From Streptomyces sp. Act143 (lineage in GTDB: Bacteria; Actinomycetota; Actinomycetes; Streptomycetales; Streptomycetaceae): 64,000 bases of DNA. The notes beneath the pieces were generated by a model, which had not been told where the DNA came from, did not search any database, and saw only the letters and a list, made by a program, of their open reading frames with translations. The stretch's first letter is position 1. Every line of letters starts with the position of its first letter. Positions 50,749 through 58,638 of this stretch are shown one piece after another. Made by a program: the position numbers and the translations under genes. The DNA lies in contig NZ_QFRX01000001.1 of the NCBI RefSeq assembly GCF_003143935.1, forward strand, positions 3,570,162 to 3,634,161, in the 5' to 3' direction.

Positions 50749-51387
50749 GTGGCGATGTTCCGACTTCAAGGCAGCAAGGTGCTCGCCGTCGAGATGACCG
50801 GGGACGCCGTGAAGGCGAAGAACGGCTCGATGGTCGCGTACGACGGACAGATGGCGTTCAAGAAGCTCAGCGGTGGCGGTGAGGGCATCCGGGGGATGGT
50901 GACCCGGCGGATCACCGGTGAGCAGATGACGGTGATGGAGGTGAGGGGGCAGGGGACCTGCTGGTTCGCCGACCGCGCCTCCGAGATCAATCTCGTCGCG
51001 CTCCAGGGGGACACGTTGTACGTCGAGTCCAGCAACCTGCTGGCGACCGACAGCGGCCTGCGGACGGGGACCAGCTTCACCGGGCTGCGCGGCGCCTCGC
51101 AGGGCAACGGACTGTTCACGACGACGGTCGAGGGCCACGGCCAGGCCGCGATCACCTCGGACGGACCGGCCGTGGTGCTGCGGGTCAGCCCGCAGTTCCC
51201 GCTGAGCGTCGACCCGGGGGCGTACATCGCGCACCAGGGCAATCTGCGGCAGTCCTTCCAGTCGGGTGTGACGTTCCGCACGCTCATGGGCGAGGGCGGC
51301 GGCGAGGCCTTCCAGATCCGCTTCGAGGGGGACGGCCTGGTGTACGTCCAGCCCAGCGAGCGCAACACGATCGCGGGGGATGTGTGA
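50749..51387 (+). CDS. AIM24-family protein, first of three
   Basis: A 212-residue beta-barrel-like protein of the AIM24 family (related to TerD/mitochondrial Aim24). Signature stretches: FRLQGSKVLAVEMTGDAVKAKNGSMVAYDGQMAFK, LVALQGDTLYVESSNLLA, GQGTCWFADR and PLSVDPGAYIAHQGNL. Role in bacteria is unknown. GTG 50749 lies 7 nt after TACCTT (50737-50742), suggesting a leaderless transcript; ATG 50755 is an alternative. It opens an operon of three AIM24 genes. Confidence 0.88.
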   Translation: MAMFRLQGSKVLAVEMTGDAVKAKNGSMVAYDGQMAFKKLSGGGEGIRGMVTRRITGEQMTVMEVRGQGTCWFADRASEINLVALQGDTLYVESSNLLATDSGLRTGTSFTGLRGASQGNGLFTTTVEGHGQAAITSDGPAVVLRVSPQFPLSVDPGAYIAHQGNLRQSFQSGVTFRTLMGEGGGEAFQIRFEGDGLVYVQPSERNTIAGDV

Positions 51388-51388
51388 C

Positions 51389-52039
51389 GTGGGTTTCCGT
51401 GAACTCAACTCCAAGATGGTCGAGGCGACCGTCACGCCCGGGCAGCGGCTGTTCAGTCAGCGCGGGGCGATGCTCGCCTACCGGGGAGAGGTGTCCTTCA
51501 CCCCCAACATGAGCGGCGGCCAGGGCGGGCTGATGTCGATGATCGGACGCCGGGTGGCCAACGAGGCGACACCGCTGATGACCGTCGAGGGCAGCGGCAC
51601 CGTCCTGTTCGGGCACGGCGGCCATCACGTCCAGGTGATCAACCTCTCCGGCGACACCCTCTACGTGGAGGCCGACCGCCTCCTCGCCTTCGAGGGCACC
51701 CTGGAGCAGGGCACGATGTTCATGGGCTCCCAGGGCGGCGTCATGGGCATGGTCCGCGGCCAGGTCACCGGCCAGGGCCTGTTCACCACGACCCTCAAGG
51801 GCCGTGGCGCGGTGGCCGTGATGGCGCACGGCGGGGTCATCGAGCTGCCCATCACCCCGCAGCGCCCGGTCCACGTCGACCCGCAGGCGTACGTCGCCCA
51901 CCACGGCGACGTGCGCAACAAGCTGTCGACCGCGCTCGGCTGGCGCGACATGGTGGGCCGCGGCTCCGGCGAGGCCTTCCAGCTGGAGCTCAGCGGCAGC
52001 GGCACGGTGTACGTCCAGGCCTCGGAGGAGAAGCTGTGA
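51389..52039 (+). CDS. AIM24-family protein, second of three
   Basis: A 216-residue AIM24 protein, the most canonical of the three: FRELNSKMVEATVTPGQRLFSQRGAMLAYRGEVSFTPN, GSGTVLFGHGGHHVQVINLSGDTLYVEADRLLAFEG, GQVTGQGLFTTTLKGRGAVAVMAHGG and HVDPQAYVAHHGDV. GTG 51389 follows the previous stop codon by 1 bp with GGGGGA upstream; ATG 51380 overlapping the previous gene is also possible. The 3' end overlaps the third gene by 4 bp (GTGA). Confidence 0.9.
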   Translation: MGFRELNSKMVEATVTPGQRLFSQRGAMLAYRGEVSFTPNMSGGQGGLMSMIGRRVANEATPLMTVEGSGTVLFGHGGHHVQVINLSGDTLYVEADRLLAFEGTLEQGTMFMGSQGGVMGMVRGQVTGQGLFTTTLKGRGAVAVMAHGGVIELPITPQRPVHVDPQAYVAHHGDVRNKLSTALGWRDMVGRGSGEAFQLELSGSGTVYVQASEEKL

Positions 52040-52833
52040 GCACCTACCCGGGCGCGGGCCCGACCGTGCACGACCCGATGACGCTGCCCTCCGACGACAA
52101 CGTCAACAACTACACCTTCTGCGTGGAGCTCAAGGGGAGCCAGTGGTTCCTGCAGAAGGGGAAGATGATCGCCTACTACGGCTCGATCGACTTCAACGGC
52201 ATCGGGCACGGCCGACTCGACCGACTTGTCCGTACGTCCTTCCATTCGCCTCTGCACGCGAGCGACTGGGTCGTGGCGGAGGGCTCCGGCAAGATGCTCC
52301 TCGCCGACCGGGCCTTCGACGTCAATTCGTACGACCTCGAGGACGGCAACCTGACCATTCGCTCGGGCAACCTGCTCGCTTTTCAGCCAAGTCTCGCGCT
52401 CAAGCAATCGATCGTGCCGGGTTTTCTGACCCTGATCGGAACCGGAAAGTTCGTGGCCGCATCTAACGGTCCGGTGGTGTTCATGGAACCGCCGATCCGG
52501 GTGGACCCTCAGGCGCTTGTCGGCTGGGCCGACTGCCCGTCGCCGTGCCACCACTACGACCATGGCTACATGACCGGCCTGATGGGCGGTCTACGTGCGA
52601 TGACGGGCCTCGGAGGGGCCTCCGGGGAGGAGCATCAGTTCGAGTTCGTGGGGGCCGGCACCGTGCTGCTCCAGTCGTCCGAGACGCTGATGGCGGAGCA
52701 GGCGGCGGGAGCCGTCCCCCAGCAGGCCGGAGTGCCCGGTTCCGGAGTGCCCTCCACAGGCCCTTCACAGCAATCAGGCGTACCGCGCCTTCCCGGACAG
52801 CTGGGAGACCTCCAGCGTCGCTTCGGGCTGTGA
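52036..52833 (+). CDS. AIM24-family protein, third of three, divergent
   Basis: A 265-residue AIM24 member. It differs from the first two by an extra N-terminal stretch (HDPMTLPSDDNVNNYTFCVEL), a shorter glycine-rich centre, a CPSPCHHYDHGY insert that could bind a metal, and a C-terminal Gln/Pro/Gly tail ending LPGQLGDLQRRFGL. VDPQALVGW and GAGTVLLQSSE keep the family frame. GTG 52036 overlaps the preceding stop codon. The three probably form a hetero-oligomer. Confidence 0.87.
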   Translation: MSTYPGAGPTVHDPMTLPSDDNVNNYTFCVELKGSQWFLQKGKMIAYYGSIDFNGIGHGRLDRLVRTSFHSPLHASDWVVAEGSGKMLLADRAFDVNSYDLEDGNLTIRSGNLLAFQPSLALKQSIVPGFLTLIGTGKFVAASNGPVVFMEPPIRVDPQALVGWADCPSPCHHYDHGYMTGLMGGLRAMTGLGGASGEEHQFEFVGAGTVLLQSSETLMAEQAAGAVPQQAGVPGSGVPSTGPSQQSGVPRLPGQLGDLQRRFGL

Positions 52834-52928
52834 GCGGTAGTCTGCGGAGTGTGACGTCGAACGTGTGCGCGCCGTCACGATCAGACCCTCACTAGTTCGC
52901 CTTTCAACTTCTTAGGTAGACTTCATTC

Positions 52929-53405
52929 ATGGAGACCGAGACGGCCACGCGCTGGCTGACCGATGCGGAGCAGTGCGCCTGGCGCACCCACCTGGAGGTC
53001 AACAGGCTGTTGACGTACCAACTCGAGAAGGACCTCCAGCCCTTCGGGCTGACGATGAACGACTACGAGATCCTGGTGAACCTCTCCGAGTCGGAGGATG
53101 TCCGGATGCGGATGAGCGATCTCGCGTCCGCCACCCTCCAGTCCAAGAGTCGCCTCTCGCACCAGATCACCCGCATGGAGAACGCGGACCTGGTGCGCCG
53201 CGAGAACTGCGAGTCGGACCGCCGCGGCCTGTACGCGGTCCTGACCGAGCACGGCATGGAGACGATGAAGAAGGTCGCGCCCCATCATGTGGCGTCTGTG
53301 CGGCGGCACTTCATCGACCTGGTCTCCCCCGAGGCGCTGGCCGAGCTCGACAAGTCCCTGAAGCCCATCGCGGAGCACCTGCGGGGGCAGCGCGGGCGTC
53401 CGTGA
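52929..53405 (+). CDS. absC: AbsC, MarR-family regulator of antibiotic synthesis and zinc response
   Basis: A 158-residue MarR regulator. The winged helix is LTMNDYEILVNLSESEDVRMRMSDLASATLQSKSRLSHQITRMENADLVRRENCESDRRGLYAVLTEHG, and TYQLEKDLQPFGL and APHHVASVRRHFIDLVSPEAL flank it. Sequence and position next to the AIM24 operon and a two-component pair fit S. coelicolor AbsC (SCO5405), needed for actinorhodin under low zinc, as I recall. TAGACT at 52917-52922 lies 7 bp before the ATG, so a leaderless transcript is likely. The HK gene ends 10 bp from its stop codon. Confidence 0.88.
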   Translation: METETATRWLTDAEQCAWRTHLEVNRLLTYQLEKDLQPFGLTMNDYEILVNLSESEDVRMRMSDLASATLQSKSRLSHQITRMENADLVRRENCESDRRGLYAVLTEHGMETMKKVAPHHVASVRRHFIDLVSPEALAELDKSLKPIAEHLRGQRGRP

Positions 53406-53414
53406 CGCGAGCGC

Positions 53415-54821
53415 TCAGGCGAGCGGCAGGCGGAGTTCGAACAGGGCGCCGCCCGCCGGTGCCTCGCGGACGGTGAGGGTACCGCCGTGGCGTGCGGCGA
53501 TGTCCCGGGCGATGGCGAGACCGAGCCCGGCACCGCCGTCGTCACGACTGCGGGCCTCGTCGAGCCGTACGAACCGCTCGAAGATCCGCTCCCGGTCGGC
53601 CGCCGCCACCCCGTCGCCGTCGTCGGCGACCTCGGCCACGGCCCAGGCCCCCTCCCGGCGCACGGTCAGGGTGACCGCCGTACGGGCATGCCGCCGGGCG
53701 TTGTCGAGCAGATTGCCCAGCACCCGTTCCAACTGCCCCCGGGAGCCGGTCACTTCGACGGCCTCCGCCGTGACGCTCACCCCGTCCCGGCCCTGCGCCT
53801 CCCGTCGCGCCACCGCACCGAGGTCGAGACGCCTGTCCCCAGGCCCCTCCCCCGCGTCCAGCCGGGCGAGCAGCAACAGATCGGCGGCGAGCCGCTGGAG
53901 TCGTACGGTGTCCTCGACGGCACCGTCGAGGTCCAGCAACTCCGGGTGTGCGGCGGCCACTTCGAGCTGGGTGCGCAGGGAGGCGATCGGGCTGCGCAGC
54001 TCATGGGAGGCGTCGGCGACGAAGCGGCGCTGCCGCTCCACCGAACTCTCCAGCGCGGCGAGCGTCTCGTTGGTGGTGCGGGCGAGGCGGGCGACCTCGT
54101 CGTGGGTGACGGGTTCCGGGACACGCCGGGCGAGGTCCTCGGAGGCGGTGATCGCGGCCATCTCGCGCCGGATGTCCTCCACCGGGCGCAGGGCCCGCCG
54201 GGTGACCAGCCAGGTCACCGCCGCCACGACCCCCAGCAGCAGGGGGAAGCCGGTCAGCATGCCGGTCGTCGTGGTGTGCACGGCACTCTGCTCGGCGTCC
54301 AGGGACGCGCCCGCGTGGACGGTGAGCGGGCCCCGGTCGTCCGTCTCGACGCGGACGGTGGCGAAGCGGTACTCGTCGTCCTTCCCGTCGACGGTCGCGG
54401 AGCCGTCGGAGAAGCCGGTGTCCTCGTCGATCTCACCGGGTTCGAGCGAGGTGTCGTCGTCGTCCGCGTCCTCCTCGCCGGACTTCCCTGCCCCTGCGCC
54501 CTGCTGACGGGGCGTCACCGCAGCGGTGCCCGTGCCGCTGATCCGCTCCAGGTCGTCGCTCGCCGCGACGAGCGTGCCGTGCGCGTCGACCACCTGGACC
54601 GGGCGGTCGTCGTCCATCTCCAGCTGGTCGTAGGGCGTCCCGGCGGCGATCTGAGAGGCGACGTTGCGTGCCGTGCGCTCCGCCTTGGTGTCGGCCTGGT
54701 CCGTCAGGCTGGCCCGCAGGGAGAGCAGGACGGCGGTGCCGGCGGCGACCAGCGCCACGGCCACGACCAGGGTCGCACCGAGCGTGGCCCGCGCCCGCAC
54801 GGACCCGAACAGACGCCTCAC
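53415..54821 (-). CDS. Sensor histidine kinase with acidic extracytoplasmic insert
   Basis: A 468-residue EnvZ/QseC-type kinase. Helix 1 is at about 12-36, helix 2 at about 187-206, then HAMP (RRALRPVEDIRREMAAI). The phosphoacceptor is His273 (ADASHELRSPIASLRTQL). ATPase motifs are NLLDNARRHA, ADDGDGV and GLGLAIARDIAARHGG. The outer loop contains a strongly acidic run (GEEDADDDDTSLEPGEIDED at 115-134), suggesting sensing of a cation or cationic molecule. GTG 54821 overlaps the response-regulator stop codon (GTGA). Confidence 0.92.
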   Translation of the reverse strand: MRRLFGSVRARATLGATLVVAVALVAAGTAVLLSLRASLTDQADTKAERTARNVASQIAAGTPYDQLEMDDDRPVQVVDAHGTLVAASDDLERISGTGTAAVTPRQQGAGAGKSGEEDADDDDTSLEPGEIDEDTGFSDGSATVDGKDDEYRFATVRVETDDRGPLTVHAGASLDAEQSAVHTTTTGMLTGFPLLLGVVAAVTWLVTRRALRPVEDIRREMAAITASEDLARRVPEPVTHDEVARLARTTNETLAALESSVERQRRFVADASHELRSPIASLRTQLEVAAAHPELLDLDGAVEDTVRLQRLAADLLLLARLDAGEGPGDRRLDLGAVARREAQGRDGVSVTAEAVEVTGSRGQLERVLGNLLDNARRHARTAVTLTVRREGAWAVAEVADDGDGVAAADRERIFERFVRLDEARSRDDGGAGLGLAIARDIAARHGGTLTVREAPAGGALFELRLPLA

Positions 54822-55492
54822 CGCTCCTCCGTCTCCAGCCGGTACCCGGCGCCGCGCACCGTGCGGATGAGCCCGGCGCGCAGCTTGCGCCGCAGGGCGC
54901 TGACGTAGACCTCGACGATGTTGGGGTCGCCGTCGTAGGCGAAGTCCCAGACGTGCTCCAGGATCTGCGCCTTGGAGACCACCTCGCCCGCGCGCGCGAC
55001 GAGTTGCTCCAGGACCGCGAACTCCTTGGCGGTGAGCGTCACTTCGTCCCCGCCGAGGAAGACCCGGCGGGCCGCGGTGTCGACCTTGAGATCACCGTGC
55101 ACGAGAACCGGCGACGCCCCGGCCCCGTTCCGCCCCCGGCGGCGCAGCAGCGCCTTGACGCGGGCGACGAGCACGACGTACGAGAACGGCTTGGTGAGGT
55201 AGTCGTCGGCGCCGGTGTCCAGCCCCTCCGCCTCGTCGTACTCGCCGTCCTTCGCGGTGAGCATCAGGATCGGCACGTCGTGGCCGCCGGCGCGCAGGGC
55301 GGCGCAGACCCGGTAGCCGTTGAGGCCGGGCAGCATGATGTCGAGGATGACGAGGTCGTACGACCCCTCGCCGGCCCGGTGCAGGCCCTCCCGGCCGTCG
55401 TGGACGACGTCGACGGCGTACCCCTCGGCGGTCAGGCCCTTGGCGAGCGACAGGGCCAGCCGCTTTTCGTCCTCCACGATCAGCAGGCGCAT
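54818..55492 (-). CDS. OmpR-family response regulator
   Basis: A 224-residue regulator. The receiver has ED at 7-8, phosphoacceptor Asp51 (LVILDIMLPG), the TAK switch and LTKPFSYVVLVARV. The C-terminal OmpR winged helix is LTAKEFAVLEQLVARAGEVVSKAQILEHVWDF with VYVSALRRKL and IRTVRGAGYRLE. It is translationally coupled to the kinase and diverges from a PepSY gene. Three TCAGG-type direct repeats in the intergenic DNA are likely binding sites. Confidence 0.95.
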   Translation of the reverse strand: MRLLIVEDEKRLALSLAKGLTAEGYAVDVVHDGREGLHRAGEGSYDLVILDIMLPGLNGYRVCAALRAGGHDVPILMLTAKDGEYDEAEGLDTGADDYLTKPFSYVVLVARVKALLRRRGRNGAGASPVLVHGDLKVDTAARRVFLGGDEVTLTAKEFAVLEQLVARAGEVVSKAQILEHVWDFAYDGDPNIVEVYVSALRRKLRAGLIRTVRGAGYRLETEER

Positions 55493-55525
55493 GGGTACAG
55501 GTTCGCAAAGCCAAGCTGAAGATCC

Positions 55526-55553
55526 CTTCAGGCGGCTTCAGGTTCCCCTCAGC
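55526..55553. promoter_or_regulatory. Direct repeats for an OmpR-type regulator
   Basis: CTTCAGG at 55526-55532 and 55536-55542 and CCTCAGC at 55547-55553 are spaced by 10 and 11 bp, one helical turn, the usual arrangement for tandem OmpR-family dimers. The site sits between the response regulator (start 55492) and the PepSY gene (start 55619). Confidence 0.65.
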
Positions 55554-55618
55554 GTCGGTCGGCGAGGGTGGTTCATGTCGAAAGCGAACCGAAGCACGAC
55601 GGACCTGGAGGAACTCGC

Positions 55619-56230
55619 ATGAAGCGCAACATCGTGATCGCCGCCCTCACCGCGACCGCTCTGATCGGGGGCGGTACGGCCACGGCTCTCGCGGTGTCCT
55701 CGTCCGACGACGGCGCGTCGAAGCAGGCGAACGTGCGGGTGACGGACGACGACCGCGACGACGAGCGCACCGACGACCACGACGACGCGACGGCGACCGC
55801 GGTCGCCGGGAGGAGCGGTGTGACGGCCGCCGACGCCATCGCCGCGGCACTGGAGCAGACGCCGGGCACCGCCGCCTCCGTGGACCTGGAGGACGACGGT
55901 GCGGGCGTGTGGGAGGTCGACGTGATCAAGGGCGACGGCACCGAGTGGACCGTGTCGGTCTCCCCGGACACCGGAAAGGTCACCGGCGCGCACCAGGACA
56001 CCGACGACGACCGCGACGACGCCGAGGACCGTGCCGAGCTCGCCGCACTGAAGGGTGCGGGGACCGACGCCCGCGAGGCCGCGCTGGCGGCCGCCGCCAA
56101 GGGGACGGTCACCGAGGTGGGCCTCGACGACGATGACGACAGCCGGAGCGTGGTGTGGAGCGTGGACACCACGAAGGGCGAGTGGAACGTCGACCTCACC
56201 ACGGGCGAGCTGACGGCGGACCGGGACTAG
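55619..56230 (+). CDS. Secreted acidic PepSY-domain protein
   Basis: A 203-residue protein. A signal peptide (MKRNIVIAALTATALIGGGTATALA) is followed by an acidic stretch (DDDRDDERTDDHDDA), then two PepSY domains. Each has the pattern AxxAAL...V-DLEDDGAGVWEVDVIKGDGTEWTVSVSPDTGKV, and the second ends DSRSVVWSVDTTKGEWNVDLTTGEL. GGAGG lies 7 nt before ATG 55619. It is divergent from the two-component pair, an arrangement typical of a signal-modulating or target protein. Its stop codon overlaps the convergent MFS stop codon (CTAG). Confidence 0.9.
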   Translation: MKRNIVIAALTATALIGGGTATALAVSSSDDGASKQANVRVTDDDRDDERTDDHDDATATAVAGRSGVTAADAIAAALEQTPGTAASVDLEDDGAGVWEVDVIKGDGTEWTVSVSPDTGKVTGAHQDTDDDRDDAEDRAELAALKGAGTDAREAALAAAAKGTVTEVGLDDDDDSRSVVWSVDTTKGEWNVDLTTGELTADRD

Positions 56231-57462
56231 CCGGCCTGTCCGGCGCCGGCCGGGGCGGCGGGCGCGAGACCCCTCAGCCCCGCCACCCCCGCCGCCACCA
56301 GCGCCACACTCCCGGCCACCACGAAGCACACCGCCGACGGAAGCCGCTCCACCAGCAGCCCCGCCGTCGCCGCCCCCGTCGAACTCCCGGCGTTCACCGC
56401 GGTGTTGACCCACGTCCCGGCCTGCGTACGGAACCCCTCCGGAGCGGCCTCGTCGGCGATCAGGTACGCCGTCGTCAACGCCGGCGCGACGAAGAACCCG
56501 GCGCAGGCGGCGGCGATCGCGAGGACCCCGACCCCAGGAGCCAGTCCCGCCAGCCCCAGGGTCACCCCCAACCCCGCGGCGAGCAGCGGAAGTCGGACCC
56601 GTGCGGTCACCCGCCAGTCGACGGCGCCGTTCAGCAGACCCCCCACCGCGCTGCCCGCCGACAGCGCCGCCAGCACCCAGGCGACGGTCTCGTCCCCCCG
56701 CCCGTGTTCCGCGGCGAAGGCGACCACCAGCAGGTCCACGGCGCTCAGCGCGAGCCCCATGCCGGCCGCGACCACCACCGGCTGCGCCAGCCCCCGCCCC
56801 CGCAGCGAACCCCCGCCGCCTTCCCGCGACTCGGGCCGCCCCGCAGGCCGTACCAGCGCCACCGCCGGCGAGGACACGAAGACCAGCGTGCCCACCGCCA
56901 TCAGCAGCGCGCCCAGCAGCACACCGACCGCCGCCGACGCGACGCCGATCACCGCGCCGACCAGCAACGGGCCGCTGACGTACAGAAGTTCCTCGGCGAC
57001 CCCGTCCAGGCTGTACGCGCGCTGCAACAGCCGCCGGTCGCCCACGAGTTCGCCCCACACCGAGCGCATCGTGGGGCCCAGCGGCGGCGCGCAGGCGCCC
57101 GCGACGGCGGCCAGGGCGCCGAGTACCACCGCGGACGCACCCGGCCGCCAGCTCACCGCGGCGAGGGCGCAGAGCAGGCCGGAGTGGAGCAGGGACATCG
57201 GGATCAGGGCCCGCCGGGGGCCGTGGCGGTCGACGAGTGCCGCGCGGTAGGGCGCCAGGACGACGACCGTGGCGCCGAACAGCGCCATGACGACACCGGC
57301 CACGGCGTACGACCCGGTCGTCCGGGTCACCGCCAGCATCACGGCGAGCGGGGCCACGCCGTACGACAGCCGGCCGACGAGGGCCGCGGCGAAGGTGCGG
57401 CGGGCACGGGGAACGGAGAGCACGGCGGCATACGAGGGCCGCCGCGTGGAGGACGCGGACAT
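56227..57462 (-). CDS. MFS transporter
   Basis: A 411-residue major facilitator with about twelve helices. The loop 2-3 motif is ALVDRHGPRRALIP. LQRAYSLDGVAEELLYVSGPLLVGAV resembles the MFS group found in actinobacterial exporters. Substrate unknown. It starts at ATG 57462; no divergent regulator is adjacent. The 160-bp gap to meaB holds no visible gene or clear operator. Confidence 0.9.
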   Translation of the reverse strand: MSASSTRRPSYAAVLSVPRARRTFAAALVGRLSYGVAPLAVMLAVTRTTGSYAVAGVVMALFGATVVVLAPYRAALVDRHGPRRALIPMSLLHSGLLCALAAVSWRPGASAVVLGALAAVAGACAPPLGPTMRSVWGELVGDRRLLQRAYSLDGVAEELLYVSGPLLVGAVIGVASAAVGVLLGALLMAVGTLVFVSSPAVALVRPAGRPESREGGGGSLRGRGLAQPVVVAAGMGLALSAVDLLVVAFAAEHGRGDETVAWVLAALSAGSAVGGLLNGAVDWRVTARVRLPLLAAGLGVTLGLAGLAPGVGVLAIAAACAGFFVAPALTTAYLIADEAAPEGFRTQAGTWVNTAVNAGSSTGAATAGLLVERLPSAVCFVVAGSVALVAAGVAGLRGLAPAAPAGAGQAG

Positions 57463-57622
57463 GAGGGAGGTTCCTCTGCGGGAGGCATGAGCAAGGGACG
57501 CCGAAGTGCCACGACGGCTGTGATCAGCGGATCGCAGGCACGGGCGCGCTCTATGCCAAGAGGAGGAACATGCGGATCAACGTACCAACATCGTCCGGCG
57601 GTTGACCAGGGTCAGCCCTCCG

Positions 57623-58579
57623 TCAGCCCTCCGTCAGCCCCGCCACCAGCTCGTCGGCCGCGCGGTACGGGTCCAGTTCGCCCGCCACGATGCGTTCCGC
57701 CAGGGCGCCCAGGCGGCGGTCTCCGTGCAGGTCGCCGATGCGTTCGCGCAGGGCCGTGACCGCGATGGTCTCCACCTCGCGGGCGGCGCGGGCCTGGCGG
57801 CGCTCGGCCAGGACACCGCGCTCCTCCATCCACGCGCGGTGCTTCTCCAGGGCTTCGACGACCTCGTCGACGCCCTCGGCGCGGGCCGCGACCGTCTTGA
57901 CGATCGGGGGACGCCAGTCGCCGGGACCGCGGGACTCGCCGAGGCCCAGCATGTGGTTGAGCTCGCGGGCGGTGGCGTCGGCGCCGTCGCGGTCGGCCTT
58001 GTTGACGACGTACACGTCACCGATCTCCAGAATTCCGGCCTTGGCCGCCTGGATGCCGTCGCCCATGCCGGGGGCGAGGAGGACCACGCTGGTGTCGGCC
58101 TGGGAGGCGATCTCCACCTCGGACTGGCCGACGCCGACCGTCTCGACCAGGATCACGTCGCAGCCCGCCGCGTCCAGCACCCGGATCGCCTGCGGGGCGG
58201 CCCACGCCAGTCCCCCGAGATGCCCACGGGTCGCCATCGAGCGGATGTAGACACCGGGGTCGGAGGCGTGGTCCGACATCCGCACCCGGTCGCCGAGCAG
58301 TGCGCCGCCGGAGAACGGCGAGGACGGGTCGACGGCCAGGACGCCGACCCGCCTGCCCTGCTTGCGGTAGGCGGTCACCAGGGCGGACGTCGACGTGGAC
58401 TTGCCGACACCCGGCGAACCGGTCAGGCCCACCACGTACGCGTTGCCGGTCAGCGGGGCCAGCGCCGCCATGACCTCACGGAGCTGCGGGGACGCCCCCT
58501 CCACGAGGGAGATCAGCCGGGCCACGGCCCGCGGCCGGCCTTCCCTGGCCTGGGCCACCAGGGTGGAGACGTCCTGCAT
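57623..58579 (-). CDS. meaB: MeaB-type G3E GTPase (acyl-CoA mutase chaperone)
   Basis: A 318-residue GTPase. The P-loop is GSPGVGKST at residues 54-62; ILVETVGVGQSEVEIA, LLAPGMGDGIQAAKAGILEIGDV and VVNKADRDGAD follow in ArgK/MeaB order. It protects and reloads adenosylcobalamin in methylmalonyl- or isobutyryl-CoA mutase. ATG 58579 is chosen because GGAG lies 5 nt upstream; GTG 58594 is an alternative five codons earlier. It lies downstream of the thiolase on the same strand with 59 bp between, and likely assists IcmA encoded at 36445. Confidence 0.93.
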   Translation of the reverse strand: MQDVSTLVAQAREGRPRAVARLISLVEGASPQLREVMAALAPLTGNAYVVGLTGSPGVGKSTSTSALVTAYRKQGRRVGVLAVDPSSPFSGGALLGDRVRMSDHASDPGVYIRSMATRGHLGGLAWAAPQAIRVLDAAGCDVILVETVGVGQSEVEIASQADTSVVLLAPGMGDGIQAAKAGILEIGDVYVVNKADRDGADATARELNHMLGLGESRGPGDWRPPIVKTVAARAEGVDEVVEALEKHRAWMEERGVLAERRQARAAREVETIAVTALRERIGDLHGDRRLGALAERIVAGELDPYRAADELVAGLTEG

Positions 58580-58638
58580 CACAGCTCCGTTCACAAAGAG
58601 GTCCTACCGAGGTCCTGCAGAGGTCCTGAAAGGAGAAC

